IMG/VR virus record: IMGVR_UViG_3300014933_000057
Span: 1 to 34,589 of that record
Strand: one strand, 5' to 3'
Origin: a virus
Length of the DNA stretch: 34,589 bases
Positions 24,132 to 29,794 of this stretch are shown here, one piece after another. Both the position numbers and the translations under genes were made by a program. Within the stretch, counting starts at the first letter, position 1. Each line of letters starts with the position of its first letter. Under the pieces are notes generated by a model. It had not been told where the DNA came from and searched no databases. It saw only the letters and a list, made by a program, of their open reading frames with translations.

Positions 24132-24670
24132 TTTACTTAATTTATCCTTTTTTAGCCATAATTAATGTATTAATTACATTAGTTGCTTACGTTATTGCGC
24201 CAATCCTTCCATTATTTTCCGTTCAAAAAGATGGCTGGCTTGATAATCATAATGTTTGGGGTATAGGGCCAAGACTGCCAACTTGGCTTAACTGGTTTAT
24301 GACACCGGACAATTCGTTAGATGGTGACGCTACTTTTGAACGTTTAAATGGCCGTTCATATTGGTCAAAAGTTAAATGGCTTTGGCGCAATCCAGCTTAT
24401 TCCGTTTGGATTAAATATATCAGCACTATTCAAAATCAAACCTTTGTAAAAGGTGATGATTCAATTAGGGATAATGACAATGCAAAAGCTGGGTGGGTAT
24501 TTGTACGTTGTGCTGGACTTTTTCAGTTTACTTGGATTGCTCCTATTGGGAACAATCGGTGCTTTTATCTTAATCTTGGCTGGAACATTAGAGGTACTTT
24601 GCATACTGTTCCAGTTGAAGCTTATCAAGCCACTTTTGCGTTTTCACCACGAATTTCGGGATTCAGATAA
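24128..24670 (+). CDS. Membrane protein, DUF7338-like
   Basis: A 180-residue protein. The N-terminal ~30 residues are hydrophobic (IYLIYPFLAIINVLITLVAY, then VIAPILPLF). After that come DNHNVWGIGPRLPTWLNWFM, TPDNSLDGD and KWLWRNPAYSVW, motifs of a phage family of unknown function common in and near lysis modules. A proposed role in the lysis cassette is inferred from location. It begins at an ATGA overlap and ends in TAATG with the next gene. Confidence 0.65.
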   Translation: MIYLIYPFLAIINVLITLVAYVIAPILPLFSVQKDGWLDNHNVWGIGPRLPTWLNWFMTPDNSLDGDATFERLNGRSYWSKVKWLWRNPAYSVWIKYISTIQNQTFVKGDDSIRDNDNAKAGWVFVRCAGLFQFTWIAPIGNNRCFYLNLGWNIRGTLHTVPVEAYQATFAFSPRISGFR

Positions 24671-25077
24671 TGTTCGGAATAGATGACATCATTGGCGTAG
24701 GAATGAAGCTTGTTGATAAGCTGATTCCTGATCCAGCCGCTAAAGCACAAGCCCAGTTAGACCTGGCTAAATTAGCCCAAGAAGGTAAATTGGCTGACAT
24801 TCAAGCAGATATGAATGAAGCCCAAGAACTTACTAAACGCCAGCAAGCCGATATGGCCAGCGATTCTTGGTTAAGTAAAAATATTCGTCCTATGACACTT
24901 ATAGCGATCTTGGCCGGCTACTTTGTATTTGCCATGATGAGTGCATTTAACATGGACACCAATACCAAATACGTAGAACTGCTAGGTCAATGGGGTATGT
25001 TGATCATGTCGTTTTACTTTGGCGGCCGTACTCTTGAAAAAATCATTGATATGAAATCTAAAAAAGATGGAACTTGA
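24670..25077 (+). CDS. Holin, 3-TM (GTA-holin-like) family
   Basis: A 135-residue protein. The N-terminus has a short helix (MFGIDDIIGVGMKLVDKLIP), then an amphipathic DPAAKAQAQLDLAKLAQEG stretch. The core shows KNIRPMTLIAILAGYFVFAM and a second hydrophobic segment LLGQWGMLIMSFYFGGRTLEK, the hallmark of the 3-TM holin family (W..K..RP and FGGR). Holins permeabilise the inner membrane at a set time so the endolysin can act. It overlaps the endolysin gene by 11 bases. Confidence 0.85.
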   Translation: MFGIDDIIGVGMKLVDKLIPDPAAKAQAQLDLAKLAQEGKLADIQADMNEAQELTKRQQADMASDSWLSKNIRPMTLIAILAGYFVFAMMSAFNMDTNTKYVELLGQWGMLIMSFYFGGRTLEKIIDMKSKKDGT

Positions 25078-25675
25078 TCAATTAAAAGCCCTTGGCATTG
25101 ATGAAAAATGGTTAGAACCATTAAACGAAACGTTTGCTAAATACGAAATAAACACTCCTAAACGCCAGGCGTGTTTCCTTGGTCAAACAAGCCACGAATC
25201 AGGCAATTACAAATTCGTGCGTGAAAACCTAAATTATTCTGCCAGGGCATTGATGAACACTTGGCCAAGCCGATTCCCTGATATTGGCATTGCTAGTCAA
25301 TATGAACGCCAGCCTGAAAAAATAGCCAGTAAAGTGTACGTAGGACGATTAGGCAATCAAACGCCTGAAGAAGCGGCCAAATTCATCGGTAGGGGCTTGA
25401 TTCAGGTTACGGGCAAAGAGAACTACCAACATTGCGGCGAAGCCCTTGGCATTGATTTAATCGCTAATCCTGAACTATTAGAACAACCTAAATATGCCGC
25501 ATTATCTGCTGGCTGGTTTTGGAACAAAAAAGGCCTTAACGCCTTGGCTGATGAAGGCACAAAAGATGCGTTTGAAGTAATGACTAAACGCATTAATGGC
25601 GGTTTGCTGGGACTTGATGATCGCAAATCAAAGATGATTGAAGCACTTAAAACACTAGGGGATCAAAATGGCTGA
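25067..25675 (+). CDS. Endolysin, glycoside hydrolase family 19
   Basis: A 202-residue protein with the GH19 (chitinase-like) fold. Q40-TSHESG (residues 40-46) carries the catalytic acid Glu44, and FIGRGLIQVTGKENY (residues ~106-120) is the most conserved family block. ALSAGWFWNKKGLN and TKRINGG complete the substrate cleft. Phage GH19 enzymes cut the glycan strand of peptidoglycan as muramidases. No signal peptide is present, so release depends on the holin. It overlaps the next small gene by 8 bases. Confidence 0.93.
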   Translation: MELDQLKALGIDEKWLEPLNETFAKYEINTPKRQACFLGQTSHESGNYKFVRENLNYSARALMNTWPSRFPDIGIASQYERQPEKIASKVYVGRLGNQTPEEAAKFIGRGLIQVTGKENYQHCGEALGIDLIANPELLEQPKYAALSAGWFWNKKGLNALADEGTKDAFEVMTKRINGGLLGLDDRKSKMIEALKTLGDQNG

Positions 25676-25820
25676 TAAATTTTTCAAAGAAACTAAAAAG
25701 CATGAAAAAGCCGAGCATAAAGAAATGATGACTTTACGCAACGGCGTTTATGAATTAAAGCGTGAATTGAAAAAACATGAAAAAGAGCCTATGAATAAGG
25801 CTCATCCCGTTAAGAAATAG
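25668..25820 (+). CDS. Small charged coiled-coil protein at the end of the lysis cassette
   Basis: A 50-residue protein, preceded by AGGGG 7 bases before the ATG and overlapping the endolysin stop by 8 bases. It is extremely charged (Lys/Glu/His), with heptads in FKETKKHEKAEHKEMMTL and ELKRELKKHEKE; there is no membrane segment or lipobox, so it is not an obvious spanin. The distal end overlaps the 3' end of the convergent minus-strand gene by 11 bases and contains the terminator of that leftward operon. Confidence 0.6.
   Translation: MADKFFKETKKHEKAEHKEMMTLRNGVYELKRELKKHEKEPMNKAHPVKK
25780..25803 (-). terminator. Intrinsic terminator of the leftward operon, inside the convergent lysis gene
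   Basis: Read on the minus strand, GAGCCT pairs with AGGCTC (25785-25790 and 25798-25803) around a 7-base loop, then five Ts (25784-25780) and a further T-rich stretch. It lies 7 bases beyond the stop of the minus-strand gene and within the coding sequence of the 50-residue plus-strand protein. Confidence 0.8.
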
Positions 25821-26061
25821 TTTTAATTAGCGGCTTTTCTGCTTCTTTGGTTTCACGGGATAGTTCCCATGCCATGCGCCAAATGGTCAGCGCAGTTGAT
25901 CCTTCATAAGAAAAATCAGGGAATTGTTTGATAAAACAATCGTCACAAATGTTTTTATCTTTTTCAATCCATTTACGTTCATCAACTTTTGCCACGTTAT
26001 TTACCTTTCCAGTTTTAGTAATGCGCCCAGGGCCTTTTTTAGTATAGCTAATGGTTTTCAT
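25810..26061 (-). CDS. Hypothetical small protein
   Basis: An 83-residue protein; I choose the ATG at 26061 because it forms ATGA with the upstream stop and GGGA precedes it. The N-terminus is basic (KTISYTKKGPGRITKTGK), followed by WIEKDKNICDDCFIKQFPDF, with a CxxC-like DDC pair, and then a helix with tryptophans. The two cysteines could bind metal, but only two are present. It is the last gene of the short leftward operon. Family not recognised. Confidence 0.6.
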   Translation of the reverse strand: MKTISYTKKGPGRITKTGKVNNVAKVDERKWIEKDKNICDDCFIKQFPDFSYEGSTALTIWRMAWELSRETKEAEKPLIKTIS

Positions 26062-26351
26062 AAATTTTCCCGAACCCATCCGTTTAATATTTTAAGCAAT
26101 TCCCAATTAATAGAATTGCCGGTTAATTCAGATGCTTTTTTTGCAATAGTTGTCCATTCGTTTAAAACGTCTATTGTTATTTCAGGGTTATTGATACGAA
26201 ATGCTCTTTCAGGCGTAAATCCATTAATTGTTCTAATTACTTCACGAACTTTGCCGCCAGCATAATCATCAAATTTTTGATAAAAAAAGTTTTCATTTTT
26301 ATCTTTATCAATTAAAGCAATGTTTATTTGGTAAGTTATTGGTTCTATCAT
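26058..26351 (-). CDS. Hypothetical protein
   Basis: A 97-residue acidic protein, coupled by ATGA overlaps at both ends. Two strands (IEPITYQINIALIDKDKNEN) precede a helical part (ITIDVLNEWTTIAKKASELT). No motif or membrane segment is seen. It is a member of the operon started by the promoter at 27047-27094. Confidence 0.6.
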   Translation of the reverse strand: MIEPITYQINIALIDKDKNENFFYQKFDDYAGGKVREVIRTINGFTPERAFRINNPEITIDVLNEWTTIAKKASELTGNSINWELLKILNGWVRENL

Positions 26352-26551
26352 TTAATCCTCGCTACTTTAGCTTTACGTAAAACTTGTTCGTATTGTTCTT
26401 TAGCCGCATCGTCAAGACTGCGTAACGGAAGGTTTTGGTAATACTTCCATTTATCCCGGTATTCCTGAAGTTCTGACGGGGGCACCCAGCCAGCAATACG
26501 CCAGCGAATAGTTATATCAGTACCGGCGGCCGTCCAAATATGTTCGTTCAT
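26348..26551 (-). CDS. Hypothetical small phage protein
   Basis: A 67-residue protein with a strong AAGGGG site before the ATG. The pattern HIWTAAGTDITIRWRIAGWV followed by PPSELQEYRDKWKYYQNLPL recurs in small early proteins of several phages; the first half is beta, the second a helix rich in Tyr/Lys. The role is unknown. It lies 9 bases after the stop of the upstream membrane protein gene. Confidence 0.6.
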   Translation of the reverse strand: MNEHIWTAAGTDITIRWRIAGWVPPSELQEYRDKWKYYQNLPLRSLDDAAKEQYEQVLRKAKVARIK

Positions 26552-26560
26552 GTTTTCCCC

Positions 26561-27010
26561 TTAATATTTATGGCGTGGCATACAAGTAACTTCCACCGGA
26601 ATATCTGCGGTGTAGCCATTTATGGAACGTTTAGTGGTTACTACATGGGCACGTAATCCGGCCCCCTCGCACTCTGTAACGCCGTGAATAACTTCATTAC
26701 GGGTTAGGCTGGCAACTTGTTTATCAAGCACTAATTGCTGGGTAGGGGCTTGGTTATAAACGGTGCCAGGTGTTGAACATCCGGTAGTTAATAAAGCCAT
26801 AAAAGCTACAAAAGCCACAAACATAATGCCGGCAAATATTTCATTGGCTAATTTTTTGTATTTGCGAATTTTTTCACGTTTAATTTCTTCTTCACGTAAT
26901 TTGTTGTACGCCACCGTATCGCCCCAACCTTTATCAATCATGCGTTGACGGTTTTCCATTTTTGCTTGATAAGCCCAATAAGCTTGTTCTTGTTTTGCTT
27001 CATCATTCAT
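26561..27010 (-). CDS. Membrane protein with lipobox-like segment
   Basis: A 149-residue protein, first gene of the leftward operon, with AAGGA before the ATG. Residues 1-57 are highly charged and helical (KYKKLANEIF at the end), then comes a membrane segment (AGIMFVAFVAFMALLTT) running directly into GCSTPG, a lipobox-like cysteine. The distal part (NQAPTQQLVLDKQVASLTRN, then HGVTECEG and VEVTCMPRHK) looks like a small periplasmic phage lipoprotein. If the cysteine is lipidated, the 57-residue charged leader is unusually long. It could equally be a type II membrane protein. Confidence 0.65.
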   Translation of the reverse strand: MNDEAKQEQAYWAYQAKMENRQRMIDKGWGDTVAYNKLREEEIKREKIRKYKKLANEIFAGIMFVAFVAFMALLTTGCSTPGTVYNQAPTQQLVLDKQVASLTRNEVIHGVTECEGAGLRAHVVTTKRSINGYTADIPVEVTCMPRHKY

Positions 27011-27030
27011 GTCAATTCCTTTTATTTATC

Positions 27031-27046
27031 ACCGCAACATTGCGGT
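27031..27046 (-). promoter_or_regulatory. 5'-end hairpin, copy A of three
   Basis: On the minus strand ACCGCAATGTTGCGGT forms a 6-7 bp hairpin. It begins 7 bases after the -10 of the adjoining promoter, so it would sit at the extreme 5' end of the mRNA, 36 bases before the AUG at 27010. Its arms differ from copies B and C by paired changes. Confidence 0.75.
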
Positions 27047-27094
27047 ATTGGTTAATTTACTAAAGATAACTTTAGAAGTAAAGCAATATTTAGC
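27047..27094 (-). promoter_or_regulatory. Early promoter, copy A (leftward)
   Basis: On the minus strand: AT-rich element GCTAAATATTGC (27094-27083), -35 TTTACT (27082-27077), 17-base spacer, -10 TAAATT (27059-27054). The spacer contains the inverted repeat CTAAAG-TTAT-CTTTAG. It shares architecture and most bases with the promoters at 29359-29406 and 30046-30092. Confidence 0.75.
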
Positions 27095-27281
27095 ATAAAA
27101 ACAACGGGCAGTATTTGGCAGTTAAATCAAATAGGGCAGAAAGCCGCAAAATTCCCTAATTACTGCATCCTACTTTGACGGCTTAACGCCCGTATTTGGG
27201 TGGGGCTACTCGCTACGTCTTGGTGATCATCGGCCACGAATCCGCAACCCTTGCCAAGCATCCGCTTTTGCCCCATAAGAC
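27095..27281. other. Non-coding block, GC-richer than surroundings
   Basis: No reading frame with a ribosome site is visible. On the minus strand (the direction of flanking transcription) there are several possible helices: TGGGGC with GCCCCA, CTTGG with CCAAG, GACG with CGTC around an ACGG/CCGT hairpin, and TAGGG with CCCTA followed by a T-rich stretch that could be a weak terminator. It may be a structured 3' or intercistronic RNA region, but none of these pairings is decisive. Confidence 0.35.
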
Positions 27282-27413
27282 TTAACCGCCGCAACCGCAA
27301 ACCATTTTGCCGTTATAGCCTGGCGTACAACGGTACGGGGCATAAACTGGGCAAGATGCAATGGCCTGGCCTACTGCAAACATTAAGACTACTGCCGCTA
27401 GTGCTTTTTTCAT
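27282..27413 (-). CDS. Secreted cysteine-rich mini-protein
   Basis: A 43-residue protein with a strong AAGGGA site before the ATG, 11 bases after the exonuclease stop. Residues 1-20 are a textbook signal peptide (MKKALAAVVLMFAVGQAIAS), with an A-x-A cleavage site after Ala19. The mature ~24 residues contain four cysteines (21, 29, 39, 41) and end in CGCGG, so it may be disulphide-bonded in the periplasm. Alternatively IAS-Cys21 is a weak lipobox. It is the last gene of the leftward operon started at 29359-29406. Possible roles include envelope modification or superinfection exclusion; neither is shown by the sequence. Confidence 0.7.
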   Translation of the reverse strand: MKKALAAVVLMFAVGQAIASCPVYAPYRCTPGYNGKMVCGCGG

Positions 27414-27424
27414 GGTAATTCCCT

Positions 27425-28213
27425 TCACTTGTGATTATTTTTTAACTGCCAAAATTCAAGCAACTTGGTAAACATTAGCCAATATCTATCCAAATCTGCT
27501 GGATCATGTTCAACGACCTTCACCCCGGTGAACACAATGCTTCCGTTGACCATTTTGTAGCCAACAAATACGTTTGCACAACGTGCGGTAGGCATATCAA
27601 AACCTTGACGATAAGCCGCTAATTGCATCCCATGTTCCGGGTACACGTCAGCGGTGGATATATCGTTAGTTTCTTTGGTTTTAATATCAATAGATATGCC
27701 AGCAAAATTATGCCGTGCTTTAGCGGTCAAATCCGATTTACCGCCAAATCCCAATGTATGAGCAAAACTTAATTCAGGCAACCATAATTGTTCGCCAAAA
27801 TGGGCTTTAATCGCTTCTTCAACGGGCCGGCAGATTGGCATAGCTTCAGGTATCAACGCACCTTCAAAGAACGCCTGGATCGTTGCGTGGATCGCCGTAC
27901 CCCTATCAGCGGCAATACGCCCAGTTGTTTTGGAATCTAACATGACCCTTTCAAGCCATGATTGTTCCGGTTCGTTAGGTTCCCTTGGTAGGGTTAAGGC
28001 GGCTAATAAGACTTGTTGTTGTTTCCATGTATCAAGGCCTGGTTTTGCCGCAACTCCAATGATTGTCGTAACGCTAGGGCAAAGGTTATGCGTTCTTGCA
28101 TCCCGTAACGTTGTTGGCCGTAATTTCCCGTTTTTGCCGACAACACTATATGCGGTGTTCCCTTCACGATCATACCAATGCCCACTTTCCGATTGACGTT
28201 CTTTAATCAACAT
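27425..28213 (-). CDS. PD-(D/E)XK exonuclease, Cas4/RecB-like phage family
   Basis: A 262-residue protein from the ATG at 28213, which has GGAAG upstream; a GTG at 28231 would add six residues but has no site. Motifs: RGTAIHATIQ (104-113, conserved His109), PELSF (Glu147), GKSDL (Asp161) and SIDIKTK (Asp176, Lys178), the full PD-(D/E)XK catalytic set. A late Gln/Tyr helix is visible in QLAAYRQGF. Such phage exonucleases resect DNA ends for recombination or replication restart. It is encoded with an SSB-like protein in the same leftward operon, forming a small recombination module. Confidence 0.85.
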   Translation of the reverse strand: MLIKERQSESGHWYDREGNTAYSVVGKNGKLRPTTLRDARTHNLCPSVTTIIGVAAKPGLDTWKQQQVLLAALTLPREPNEPEQSWLERVMLDSKTTGRIAADRGTAIHATIQAFFEGALIPEAMPICRPVEEAIKAHFGEQLWLPELSFAHTLGFGGKSDLTAKARHNFAGISIDIKTKETNDISTADVYPEHGMQLAAYRQGFDMPTARCANVFVGYKMVNGSIVFTGVKVVEHDPADLDRYWLMFTKLLEFWQLKNNHK

Positions 28214-28433
28214 TTTTTGGTTTTCTTCCACGTTTTACTACGGTTTGATCAGTATTAATATCGTATTGCGCTGGTTCTTCAAATTTAATTTCAATCTTTT
28301 GAACAACCGGTTTTTCTGTAAATTCACCGCAAAAATCTGACTTGGTTTTGTTTTGATTTGTTGGGTAACGTTTACAAATACCGTAGTGATCGTTGATATT
28401 GATTACAAACCATTTACATTCATCGCATTGCAT
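28203..28433 (-). CDS. Small zinc-ribbon-like protein
   Basis: A 76-residue protein; start at the ATG 28433 (QCDECKWFV). Cys3 and Cys6 (CxxC), with two further cysteines in YGICKRYP and SDFCGEF, give a four-cysteine pattern typical of small zinc-binding proteins. The tail is basic (VKRGRKPKN). It overlaps the exonuclease start. It may be a DNA- or protein-binding accessory for the neighbouring SSB/exonuclease pair; the function is unknown. Confidence 0.65.
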   Translation of the reverse strand: MQCDECKWFVININDHYGICKRYPTNQNKTKSDFCGEFTEKPVVQKIEIKFEEPAQYDINTDQTVVKRGRKPKNVD

Positions 28434-28450
28434 AATTTTCTTTCGTTGAG

Positions 28451-28467
28451 GGGGGCACAAGGCCCCC
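28451..28467 (-). other. Intercistronic GC hairpin
   Basis: GGGGGC (28451-28456) pairs with GCCCCC (28462-28467) around a 5-base loop, between the SSB-like stop and the zinc-ribbon gene. In the direction of transcription no T-run follows, so it is likely a processing or stabilising hairpin. In the plus direction GTTTT follows, which could weakly block antisense transcription. Confidence 0.45.
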
Positions 28468-28474
28468 GTTTTAA

Positions 28475-29116
28475 TTAGAACGGAATGTCATCATCCGGCA
28501 TATCATTGCCGGCCGGTGCATGGCTTACTGAATTAGGTTCAAACGTATTACGGTATTCCGCAGACTTTTTGATGATATTTTGCATACCTTCAGATAGCTT
28601 TGAAAACTTATCTGCATCCCACGGATCAATTGAAAACATAAACGGTTCGTTTACGCCAACTGGTTCGCCAAGCTTTTTCAATGCCGCTGGAACCTGGCTA
28701 ATACTTGAAATGTTTGCGTAAGTTTTGCCGTCATAATCCGCATGAGTAATATTTACCATGCAGAACTTGCCCAGCAATGCATCTAAGCTAAAACCTTCTA
28801 GTTCTTCAGGGGTAAATTCTTTGCCACGCCAGGCCTGTAAATCTTTTAGCAACGTAGCTTTTTCGTCAAGGGATAGCGTATAGCGTTTAGATACAATCAA
28901 TGGCTTGCCATCTTCCGTAGTCAATGCGTTGCCGTCATTATCTTCACCGTGCAATTCAAACATAGTGATGATTTTGCGTTGCATCTTCTTTTTACCCATC
29001 CATTCGGTGGTTTGGGTGCCAATGTCAATAATGCGATATAGACGGGCTAGGTAGCTTCCTGGTGGCGGTAATTTGAAATCGCCCGTGCCGGTACTGTTTC
29101 TTTTTGCAATAATCAT
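28475..29116 (-). CDS. Single-stranded-DNA-binding-like protein with DDDIPF tail
   Basis: A 213-residue protein from the ATG at 29116. The N-terminal part (IIAKRNSTGTGDFKLPPPGS then YLARLYRIIDIGTQTTEW and RKIITMFELHGED) follows the beta pattern of an OB-fold ssDNA-binding protein as found in phages, and GKFCMVNITHADYDGKTYAN continues it. The decisive feature is the C-terminus: a disordered stretch ending MPDDDIPF, the same acidic tip that bacterial SSB uses to recruit RecQ, RecO, PriA, Exo I and other host enzymes. It probably coats ssDNA during replication and recombination and docks host proteins. Its operon partner is the PD-(D/E)XK exonuclease. Confidence 0.8.
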   Translation of the reverse strand: MIIAKRNSTGTGDFKLPPPGSYLARLYRIIDIGTQTTEWMGKKKMQRKIITMFELHGEDNDGNALTTEDGKPLIVSKRYTLSLDEKATLLKDLQAWRGKEFTPEELEGFSLDALLGKFCMVNITHADYDGKTYANISSISQVPAALKKLGEPVGVNEPFMFSIDPWDADKFSKLSEGMQNIIKKSAEYRNTFEPNSVSHAPAGNDMPDDDIPF

Positions 29117-29123
29117 TTTCTTT

Positions 29124-29324
29124 TCACTTTCCAAAAATTTGACCAAAATCATTAAATAATGCGGTCAGGGTTTCATTAGGTTTATTACGTGGTTTGCCAC
29201 AAGCTTGACGGATGCAGTCAACTTGTTCTTGGGATAGGAACTCATTGCTAAATTCCATGTCATTGAGTGCTTGTTCAAGAAATTCTTCATGTTCAAGCAT
29301 TAATTGGCTTAATTCATTTTGCAT
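29124..29324 (-). CDS. Hypothetical small acidic protein, first gene of leftward operon
   Basis: A 66-residue protein; the ATG at 29324 has AAGGAGC immediately upstream. It is acidic and helical (LSQLMLEHEEFLEQALNDME), then EQVDCIRQACGKPRNK and LFNDFGQIFGK. It follows the 34-base leader with 5' hairpin copy B. Being the first product of the early leftward operon it may act early on host functions, but no motif supports a specific role. Confidence 0.65.
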   Translation of the reverse strand: MQNELSQLMLEHEEFLEQALNDMEFSNEFLSQEQVDCIRQACGKPRNKPNETLTALFNDFGQIFGK

Positions 29325-29342
29325 ATCTGCTCCTTGTTTATC

Positions 29343-29358
29343 ACGGCAACATTGCCGT
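29343..29358 (-). promoter_or_regulatory. 5'-end hairpin, copy B of three
   Basis: On the minus strand ACGGCAATGTTGCCGT. It begins 7 bases after the -10 and 34 bases before the AUG at 29324. Relative to copy A one base pair is swapped (C-G to G-C) with complementarity kept. The same DNA overlaps the possible -35 of the rightward promoter of the Cro-like gene. Confidence 0.75.
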
Positions 29359-29380
29359 ACTTTCAAATGTAAAGTAAAAT
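29352..29380 (+). promoter_or_regulatory. Candidate rightward promoter of the Cro-like gene
   Basis: TTGCCG (29352-29357), 17 bases, TAAAAT (29375-29380), with the ATG 41 bases further on. It is divergent from and fully overlaps the leftward promoter copy B, so the two could not be used at once. Confidence 0.4.
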
Positions 29381-29406
29381 TTAGTTGTTGTAAAGAAATA
29401 TTTAGC
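29359..29406 (-). promoter_or_regulatory. Early promoter, copy B (leftward)
   Basis: On the minus strand: GCTAAATATTTC (29406-29395), -35 TTTACA (29394-29389, 5 of 6 consensus bases), 17-base spacer, -10 TACATT (29371-29366). Shares its upstream element with copy A (11 of 12 bases). Confidence 0.75.
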
Positions 29407-29421
29407 AAAAAAGGAAAATAA

Positions 29422-29652
29422 ATGACGGATGCACAATTAATTGATATGTTGGGCCGGCCAGCAAAGGTAGCAAAGCTATGCGGCGTAACGGTTCAAGCGG
29501 TGTGTCAATGGCGCAACAACAACCAAATACCGGCCGCACCATTGATGCTGATAGCCGCAACCATTGAAAAGGAAAGTCACGGCCTAGTAACTAGGAAAGA
29601 CCTTTTCCCTGATACTTGGATGCTTATTTGGCCGGAGTTAAGCACGGTTTAG
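29422..29652 (+). CDS. Cro/YdaS-like helix-turn-helix regulator
   Basis: A 76-residue protein with AAGGA before the ATG. Residues 13-38 (PAKVAKLCGVTVQAVCQWRN) form a helix-turn-helix of the Cro/YdaS type, with Gln-Trp-Arg at the end of the recognition helix and IPAAPLMLIA following as in Cro-like dimers. It sits between divergent early operons, the classical position of Cro. No CI-type repressor or integrase is seen. Its DNA target is unknown: candidates are the spacer inverted repeats of promoter copies A and C, or the palindromes at copies A and B. Confidence 0.82.
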   Translation: MTDAQLIDMLGRPAKVAKLCGVTVQAVCQWRNNNQIPAAPLMLIAATIEKESHGLVTRKDLFPDTWMLIWPELSTV

Positions 29653-29657
29653 TTTTA

Positions 29658-29666
29658 TGATATAGT
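29658..29666 (+). promoter_or_regulatory. Extended -10 promoter of the small RNA
   Basis: TGA-TATAGT, an extended -10 (TGn plus 5 of 6 consensus bases), six bases after the stop of the Cro-like gene. No good -35 is present at the usual distance (best TTAAGC). A start near 29672-29674 is expected. Confidence 0.5.
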
Positions 29667-29671
29667 TCTAA

Positions 29672-29791
29672 ACATTGAGGACTTGAACACTCATGGATAG
29701 GGTTTTATTGGTGGTTTTAGGGTTTAAGAAATAAGATTAGAGGTATTTCTTAAGCCGTTCAAGCTAAAGCTACCAATAAAGCCCTTTTTTT
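29672..29791 (+). ncRNA. Candidate structured small RNA with intrinsic terminator
   Basis: About 120 nt, between an extended -10 promoter and a seven-T run (29785-29791). Bases 29699-29720 pair with 29764-29785 over 22 bp, with three G-U pairs and no bulge. Inside, 29721-29733 pair with 29744-29756 over 13 bp, one G-U, with a 10-base loop. The only unpaired bases between the two stems are the seven at 29757-29763 (GTTCAAG), perfectly complementary to CTTGAAC at 29682-29688 upstream of the first stem. That gives either a pseudoknot or an alternative fold. No reading frame is visible. A second CTTGAAC occurs at 29915-29921. This is far larger than a simple terminator for the Cro-like gene. The function is unknown; an antisense or regulatory RNA is inferred. 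Confidence 0.65.
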
Positions 29792-29794
29792 ATT

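Noticed and set aside
24453-24686. Hydrophobic 77-residue frame in the lysis cassette, a possible overlapping holin
   Set aside because: It overlaps the DUF7338-like gene out of frame, lacks a good ribosome site, and a clear 3-TM holin follows directly.
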